NCBI RefSeq assembly: GCF_008728515.1
Contig: NC_044977.1
Coordinates: 189,089,987-189,153,986, forward strand
DNA: 64,000 nucleotides
Reading direction: 5' to 3'
Source: Papio anubis
Taxonomy: Eukaryota > Chordata > Mammalia > Primates > Cercopithecidae
Position numbers and translations under genes: made by a program
Shown here: in pieces, positions 57,815 to 64,000 of the stretch
Layout of the letters: every line of letters starts with the position of its first letter
Numbering within the stretch: position 1 is the first letter of the stretch
The notes under the pieces: generated by a model
Database searches by the model: none
Seen by the model: only the letters and a program-made list of their open reading frames with translations
What the model was told of the DNA's origin: nothing

Positions 57815-57960
57815 TATGTTATTCTTTTTCCTGTTTCGTATATGTATAAGCTGAGGCTCAGAGGTTTAACAAACATGCCTCTTGTCATACAGCTAGCAAA
57901 TGGTAGAACCAGGCTTAGAACCCAAGACTCATGACTGACTGCGTTTCCATTGTCTTTTTT
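57815..57960 (-). repeat. MIR fragment, antisense
   Basis: Landmarks are ataagctgaggctcagaggt, cttgtcatacagctagcaaa, tggtagaaccaggcttagaa and cccaagactcatgactgact. Confidence 0.75.
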
Positions 57961-58554
57961 CTGACAAGAATGCAAGCAACTTCTTATATAGAAGACATAG
58001 CCATGTTCTTCCTTCCTTGCCACATGCTGATAGATTTCTGTGTCTCTGGTGTAGCCTCCATTACATTACTCTTTTCTTCATTCGTCCCTTGACTGCTCCA
58101 CAGACTTTGCTGAGCCTAATTTACCAAGCTTAGTCATTTCAAATGAATATAATCATCAGGAAGCAGCAGTTGCAGAGACATTACCTAGCTTGGATGTGCA
58201 CTATGTGAAAAATCTGTAAGCAAACAGATTTTCAGTTCCAATGATATTGACCAAAAATATACAAAGCAGATTGAATTAGAGGGTTAAGTAATTTGTACAG
58301 AAAAAAATCCAGTCTGAGCAGACAGGTGGCCTGGACATTCCAGTCAAGAAAAAAACTTTTACTTTAACAGCATAGATTTTGGGGGCTCAGGCTGGAACTA
58401 CTGGAATGATTGTCTCAACTCTTACATACTAGCTCACAAAAAACGTAGCCAACCATCTCTGCATTATCTTGGCAAATATTTCAGTTATTTGTGCAGCTCT
58501 TTCATTTTTGTGGTTTTGAAAACCTATTTTAAAAGGCTTTTCTTTTGCTGTCTG

Positions 58555-58770
58555 ATAAAAGAGGGACTCTGGGTAGAGGAAGAGCTCTTGCCTAAGAGGC
58601 CTGACTTCAGTTCTATCCCAGGAGACCTGGAGTACAGCGCTCCACATCTCAGTCCTCACAGCAACTGCCAGGACCTGAGCAGTCACAAGTTTGCTGTGAG
58701 GATCAAATGAGACAACAGAATCAAAGTGCTTTGCTAATTGTAAAATATGCACAAAACATACAGGGCTGTT
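58555..58770 (+). repeat. MIR fragment
   Basis: The distal part is clear: gtgaggatcaaatgagacaa, aatcaaagtgctttgctaat. The proximal part is weak. Confidence 0.5.
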
Positions 58771-60242
58771 AGAGGCCTCTGTCTAATACCACACAATGCC
58801 AACTGGTTCTAGTTTCCATGTGTTAAAAGGCAAATTGTGATTGTTGTCACCTTATAGGGCTTTTTCTGGAATATGAACTTTATTCACTTAACAACAAACA
58901 GGACTAAGTCATCTCCACTATGCTTATTTCAATATGTTTCAACTCTTTAGGCAGCAATAGAGAATGCCATCCACACAGGGCTTCATTTGTAATGGCCAAA
59001 ATAATAGGAACTGTTTATTCAATTGCAATTTAACATCTGCTCCAATCACAGCCCCTGAGGTCCCAGATGACAACTCTAGATTCAGACAAACTTTGCCTAT
59101 TACTGCCCAAGGCAAAGTCTTCATTCTTTCTAAATGGAAATTTTAATTCTCTGCTGCTCATCCATAGAGTACCACCGATTGATCAACTCTCTCTCCAATC
59201 CATAGAAATGAAGAGAGAACTCAGGACTCTCCTGAACTACAACGCTTTCTACAGTTCTCCTATAAATTCCACTCAGGCATTGAATTGAATTTGTTCTTAA
59301 CCAAACGCGTATTATCTATACCTGGCAGGAATCTAGAAGTAAAATTACAAGATTTATTTCATTTTAATTCTATTATGAAGCATTTAATCACAAATACCCT
59401 GAAAATGAAAAGGTAATTTATCATTTTACCTTGACTGAGCAACTCTCCTCACTTCACATTCATGAATCCATAACGCAGAGAGAGGAGACTGGCTGATTAA
59501 GTGTTTGATTAGAGAAAACAGATTAACCCAGCAAACATAATCAATTTAGCTCATAAGCAGGATGGCTTTACAAATGCTCACAATAACTCTCCTGTATAAA
59601 ATCATGAACCACTTCCTACAGTGATGACTCAATTGAAATAGTTGAGAAACATAAAGCAAATGCATGTTTATGGCTTTCTCTTTGAGACATTAAAAGGGTA
59701 TTTAAAGGCATATCTGATAGCTTACAACTCTGAATATATATTAAGGAACATGTAAGAAAAATAATGCATAAAAAAGCTACAACCTCTCAAGTGTTCTAGT
59801 TTCCACTCTGTCAATAATTACATGTTTTCAGTGTCCTTCTGTGTACTCTTTCCAAAGGTGCCAATCCAGACCCAAAGTTTCAAATCACTCAGATTCGCCC
59901 TTAACCTTCATAACACAACCAGTAGCTTTATGAAAAAAGTTGCATATTTAGGTAGTTGCTATCCCATTATGACAAAACACATAAAATTAGCGAGATATTT
60001 TAGCCTTCAAATAAGTGGGAAAAAATCCTTTTAGCTGCGATTCCATTTACATCAGAAAAAAAAATCTAAGTTATGACTAGGTTGAAGCAACGTCCTGTTC
60101 TGTGCTCCATAAAGTTCACTTAGTCTTCAACGCTTCCTTACTTAGCTGGTTAGTATTCCTGGCCTCTCTTTTTTTAGTAGTGAGAAACAGGATACTCTCC
60201 CTGCCCCAGCTTTATTTTTAAACTCATAGCCATATCCTGGAA
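58771..60242. other. Unassigned intergenic DNA upstream of the CpG island
   Basis: AT-rich DNA with no supported exon or named repeat. It forms the distal flank of the minisatellite and CpG island. Confidence 0.45.
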
Positions 60243-60545
60243 TCTCTGTTGGCTATCTGGCGTGTGTGTATGCGTGTGTGTGTGTGTGTGGTTGGAGGTC
60301 TCTGCTGGCTATCTGGCATATGTGTGTGTGTGTGTGTGTGGTTGGAGGTCTCTGCTGGCTATCTGGCATATGTGTGTGTGTGTGTGTGTGTGGTTGGAGG
60401 TCTCTGCTGGCTATCTGGCATATGTGTGTGTGTGTGTGTGTGTGTGTGGTTGGAGGTCTCTGCTGGCTATCTGGCGTGTGTGTGGCTGGAGGTCTCTGCT
60501 GGCTATGTGGTGTGTGTGTGTGTGTGTATGTGTGTGTGTGCAAGC
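60243..60545. repeat. Compound minisatellite with embedded TG microsatellites
   Basis: A core tctctgctggctatctggc precedes a TG run and then ggttggagg. Unit starts are 60243, 60299, 60349, 60401, 60457 and 60493, giving unit lengths of 56, 50, 52, 56 and 36 bp. Length differences come mainly from the number of TG dinucleotides and, in the fifth unit, a shortened run. TG tracts can adopt Z-DNA. Long forward and reverse open frames here are a product of the repeat, not genes. It ends about 180 bp before the CpG island. Confidence 0.97.
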
Positions 60546-60724
60546 AGTGAGGTTGTTTTAGGGCCAGTCCGTCCTCTGCCACTTTGCTGACTCAAAGACC
60601 GAGAGGCTTTCTTGGGGTGCAGGTACCAGGATCCCCTGGGCCTTAAGGGAATTTGTGTTGAGCTAGAAGAGTGGGTGTATTCATGATGGATGTGTCCGAA
60701 CATTCCTGTGCTCAACAAAACCGA

Positions 60725-61345
60725 TTATCTTTATAACCGTAGCGCCTAGCACAGCGCCTGGCGCCGTGAAAGTTGGCTGCGGGAACATCCAAGAGGAGCG
60801 TGCGGGGCCGGGGGCGGCATAATTGGTCACGCGGCGCTGGCGCTGCGCTTTGACCGTCGGCGCTGGAGCGTGTGCGTTGCGTGCGCGCGCGGAGGCGGCT
60901 GCGTCGGGGAGCACGAGGAGGGAGGCCCCCGGCGGTCGGGCGGGCGAAGCGGGGCTCGGGGCCAAGCGAGGTCTAGCCGGAGCGACTGTGCCCCGCCTCC
61001 TGGGCGGAGCGGGCGGCTCCCGGATGGTTAGAGCCTCGTGCCGGCTCGGCAGCGCCCGGACGCCGGGCCCAGCGCGTCGGCGCCCTGGCGTGCGGGCGTC
61101 TCGGAGCCGCGGAGGGGCCGCCGGGACCGTTTCAGCGTGGCGGCGCTGGTGCTGGCGTTGGCCCAGGAGGACGGCCCTGAGTGGTGGCCGGCGGCTGCCA
61201 CCCGGGTCTCTCCCGGGTACAGATGGAGTCGTCCGCGGCCATTAGCGGCAAGGTCGGCAGCTGCGAGGCCACGGGAGACGCCAGGACACACGCAGCTGCC
61301 TCCCGGTGCGAGAAGACCCCGGCTTAAGAGTGAGGTGTGCTGGGC
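60725..61345. promoter_or_regulatory. CpG-island promoter of an unidentified gene
   Basis: About 600 bp are very GC-rich and dense in CpG, in sharp contrast to both flanks. No TATA box is seen. Candidate elements are a GC box at 60811-60817, an inverted CCAAT (attgg) at 60822-60826, an NRF1-like gtgcgcgcgc stretch at 60879-60890, and GC boxes at 60991-60997, 61002-61007 and 61011-61016. The pattern is typical of a broadly expressed gene's 5' end. Either direction, or both, is possible. I favour a plus-strand gene continuing past 64000, because no downstream exons are visible on the left, but that is weak. Open frames here (for example ATG at 61223, 34 codons to a stop at 61324) may be uORFs or chance. 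A donor-like a/gtgagg lies at about 61330. Confidence 0.82.
60735..60785 (+). repeat. Possible MIR/L2 tail at the edge of the CpG island
   Basis: The text tagcgcctagcacagcgcct followed by ggcgccgtgaaagttggctg resembles the tgcctagcacagtgcctggcacat...aatgttggctg end shared by MIR and L2, with CpGs retained or gained. It is short, so chance is possible. Confidence 0.45.
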
Positions 61346-61439
61346 GGAGTGGGGAGGACCTCGAGGCGCCCCGGCAACCAACCGTGTTCTAACCAACTGG
61401 CAAGTGGGAAAAGTTGACCTGATTAGAGAGTAACGGATC

Positions 61440-61570
61440 TTATTCAACCTCTTGTATTTCACAGACTGGGAAACTGAGTCCGCGGGGCGAGAGACTTGCT
61501 TCCCTAGGTTACACAGCTATTAAGTGGCAGAGCTGGGACTAGAAACCCCATCTGTTTAAGGCTTTTTAAA
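61440..61570 (-). repeat. MIR fragment, antisense, just downstream of the CpG island
   Basis: Landmarks are gactgggaaactgagtccgc, tccctaggttacacagctat, taagtggcagagctgggact and agaaaccccatctgtttaag. Confidence 0.8.
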
Positions 61571-61734
61571 CCCACTGGCCTCACCGAAGTGAATACGAAT
61601 AATAATACAAGTAATTATTATTGTATTAGATTTTGGAAACTTGGATAGTGAGATTCCTTTGGCATTCGGGACTATTCATATGACTCGTGCTGGAAAAAGT
61701 CACTCATGTTTTCTCTGGGCTTGGGCTCCTCATT

Positions 61735-61806
61735 CCTTCATTCAATGAACATTTGCTCCGCAGTTATTTGTGCGAGGCACTCTAAGCAGAGACCGAAGGT
61801 GTAGAG
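61735..61806 (-). repeat. Ancient repeat fragment (ttcattcaat...aggcact type)
   Basis: cattccttcattcaatgaac, then tgcgaggcactctaagcaga, follows the beginning of an old mammalian repeat, cut by the element at 61807. Orientation assigned by analogy only. Confidence 0.45.
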
Positions 61807-62029
61807 CAAGCTTGTCCAACCCGTGGCCCACCAGCCGTGTGCGGCGCAGGACAGCTTTGAATGCGGCCCAACACAGATTCGTAAATGTTCTTAAAACATT
61901 ATGAGATTTTTTTTTCGCCTTTTTTTTTTTTTTTTTCTCATCAGCTATGGTTAGTGTTAGTGTATTTTATGTGTGGCCCAAGGCAGTTCTTCCCGTGTGG
62001 CTCAGGGAAGCCAAAAGATTGGGCGCATA
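61807..62029. mobile_element. hAT-type non-autonomous DNA transposon
   Basis: One end reads caagcttgtccaacccgtgg and the other aagccaaaagattgggcgca. Internal landmarks are tttgaatgcggcccaacaca and agctatggttagtgttagtg. The 8-bp flanks gtgtagag (61799-61806) and gtatagag (62030-62037) differ at one base, matching the 8-bp target duplication of hAT transposons. No transposase frame. Family name not certain. Confidence 0.78.
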
Positions 62030-62037
62030 GTATAGAG

Positions 62038-63499
62038 AAAAACAAGAAGCATCCCTCCATAGCGTATGGCCCACAAGAGACAATTCCCCAGACACCAGTA
62101 GCTGAGGCAGGTATAGGAGGGGGATGGGCCATTAGATACAATGCCTGTGGAAACTAAAGAAGGCGGATCGGAGGAAGACAATCCGACCTGGGGAGTGGAG
62201 GAGGGAGCGGGAGGAGGTGGTATCCGACCTGGATTTTTAAAGATTGAGTCATTTGGGGCACTTGGAAGTGGACGTTCCGGGTAGAAGGTTCAGTATTAAC
62301 AAAAAGAAAACAAAACTCTGAGTGTGAAGAATAATGGATAGTTTGGTTTGCCTAAAATGTAGGGATTAATAAGGATGCCAGGATTCTAGGGCGGGGGACC
62401 AAGATGGGGAGTCAGTGGTGGGAAGCCCTGGAAGATTCCAAGCAGAGCATGACAGTGCTGTGGCAGCGGATAGTTAATTTGACCAAGGAGTGGACCCTCA
62501 TTTGTAGCGTGAGAGTGTAGGACCAAGGATCTTTGCAGTCCTGAGAGTCTATGAAATAGCCAATCTGGGAATACAGGGCTTCATGGAAACATCTGAGTGT
62601 AGGAGGATTATGGATGGAAAGTGCAGCTGGAATGGGAAAAGGCCCAAACCGAATGAGAAGCCTTGGACTAGGGGTAGCCTGTGATCATCTGCTATTGTGT
62701 TTCAGACTTCCAGTAACGTTCTTGGGAGTACTTGTTTAAAAAGTGCTCTTCGTGTTCCTGTAACTTAGGTGGCCTCTGAGGCATGAGCAGACGTTCATTA
62801 GCCTGTCCCTATCGGCAGGGAACGTTTATTTCTTCTGACGCATCCCCAGGGGCCAACATAGAGCTATAAAGACAGCAGCCTGCTTTGTCAGTTGGCCAGT
62901 TGAAATGGGAGATTTCTTACACAAAGATTACAGACTTAACCTTCATGCCACTCTTTATTATAAACTACTCATAAACATAATATATATTGTGGTGATCATT
63001 TTACAAACTATTCATCAACTATATATAAACAATTCTTTGCAGATGGACTCTTCAAATGAAACATTTTTACCTTAAAGATTGTAGTAGAGGATTTTATAAA
63101 TGTGTCTTTAATTGGTTCTGTGTTTTCTCATACTTATGAAGCACTACATTACACAATTTGCCTGAATGAAATTGGTAGATGTGGTCCATGTAAATCAACT
63201 TACCCAATCAGACAGGTTATAGATATTTGCCTAAAATCTGAGCCTGGGCACCTTGGAGATATTCTGACCTCACCTGGAAACTCCCCAACAGGATAGGTGC
63301 AGGGATTCTGGAGCAAGGCTCCACTTCACATTACCTTCTGGTTCTGCATGTGAATGCTTAAAAACTTCCTGTGGTGTTCTATGAAATACGTATTTCTGTG
63401 CTTTTGCAGCTGCTCCATCTAATAGTATTTGAGAAGGGGAAAAAAATGAAATGTTCCCTAGTAGAAATTCCTTTGGTTAATGATCTTAATCAATGGGAT
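62038..63499. other. Unassigned DNA downstream of the CpG island
   Basis: No exon could be supported. The first 500 bp are G-rich and may continue the old repeat cut at 61806. If the CpG-island gene is on the plus strand, this would be first-intron sequence. Confidence 0.4.
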
Positions 63500-63660
63500 A
63501 AAAAAGGAGCATGAACTCTGGAATAAAAAGGGACACCTGAAATTGAATTCCAGTTGTGTCGCTTACTACCTGTGCAACTTTAGGTCTGGCACTTAACTCA
63601 TCTGAGTCTCAGTTTCCTTATCTGTAAAATGATCACCACAATAATCAGCTCACAGTTGTT
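63500..63660 (+). repeat. MIR SINE
   Basis: Landmarks are gaattccagttgtgtcgctt, actacctgtgcaactttagg, ggcacttaactcatctgagt, ctcagtttccttatctgtaa and aatgatcaccacaataatca. Confidence 0.85.
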
Positions 63661-63689
63661 GACAGTCTAACAGAACAACCTGTCGCCAC

Positions 63690-64000
63690 TAGAATCCCAC
63701 ATGTTGGCCTTTTATAGCCACACCCGCGTCCCTCCCACTGCCTCCTCCACTACCTTAACTCATAGCAACCACTGTATGTTCACTATCTTTTTAAATAATT
63801 GTATCATTTCAAGAACATTATAAAAACGGAATCATATAGTATGTGACCTCTTGGCATTGTGTTTTTTAATTTTTTCCACTGAGTATAATTCTCTAGAGGT
63901 ATATTCAGGTTGTTGCATATGTCAATAGTTTTTTCCTTTATTCCTAAGTAGTATTCCATGGTAGGCCTGCATACAGTTTTTTTTTTTTAAACCACCCTTT
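63690..64000 (-). mobile_element. L1M-type LINE-1 3' portion, antisense, running off the window
   Basis: ctcatagcaaccactgtatg, aacggaatcatatagtatgt, gacctcttggcattgtgttt and aagtagtattccatggtagg match antisense L1M 3' UTR and distal ORF2 text. It continues past the window end. Confidence 0.7.

Noticed and set aside
60249..60590. Cysteine/valine-rich open frames on both strands
   Set aside because: They translate TG/CA dinucleotide runs; compositionally trivial.
60823..61462. Arginine/alanine-rich open frames of 131-144 codons in the CpG island
   Set aside because: Overlapping frames on both strands are expected in CpG-dense DNA; no domain or convincing splice structure was found.

Overview
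The window is primate genomic DNA, most likely human or another catarrhine. It holds several Alu elements, a full-length L1PA-type LINE-1, MaLR and ERVL LTRs, MIR and L2 fossils, and one CpG island. The rest is AT-rich. No intact protein-coding gene could be supported. The only host gene signal is the CpG-island promoter at about 60725-61345, whose gene I could not name. Repeat family names come from memory of consensus sequences, not from a search.

Layout. 1-390: L2 3' end. 434-6597: full-length but dead L1PA, plus strand, with an 18-bp target-site duplication. 6.6-16.3 kb: mostly unassigned DNA with an L2 piece, a 46-bp minisatellite (8785-9024), an old L1-like 3' end and a MIR. 16.3-17.3 kb: a MIR split by an MLT2A-type LTR, then an L2 end. 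17541-21838: a 5'-truncated minus-strand L1 with a substituted RT active-site residue. 22.2-26.0 kb: about 3.8 kb I cannot assign. 26.0-27.7 kb: an Alu, then an ERVL LTR carrying an MST LTR and a Tigger-like element. 28.1-29.2 kb: an inverted duplication whose second arm is bounded by a perfect 26-bp inverted repeat; this is the most unusual structure here. 30.8-38.7 kb: layered old L1, MIR, ERVL LTR, MLT2A and Alu insertions. 41071-about 47195: a nearly complete, very old L1M on the minus strand, interrupted by an Alu and an ERV1 LTR. 47.4-49.0 kb: two more ERV1-like LTRs. 49-60 kb: scattered MIR fragments, an ancient unnamed repeat with an Alu inside it, and unassigned DNA. 60243-61345: a TG-rich compound minisatellite followed by the CpG island. 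61.4-64.0 kb: MIR pieces, a hAT-like element with an 8-bp target duplication, and the start of another old L1.

There is no operon-like cooperation between genes. The organisation is stratigraphic: L2 and MIR are the oldest layer, L1M/ERVL/DNA transposons come next, then ERV1 and MaLR LTRs, then L1PA and Alu. Several insertions can be ordered relative to one another because target-site duplications or the split host repeat are still readable. I found no undescribed biological system. The best candidates for a second look are the inverted duplication, the two minisatellites and the unidentified CpG-island promoter.
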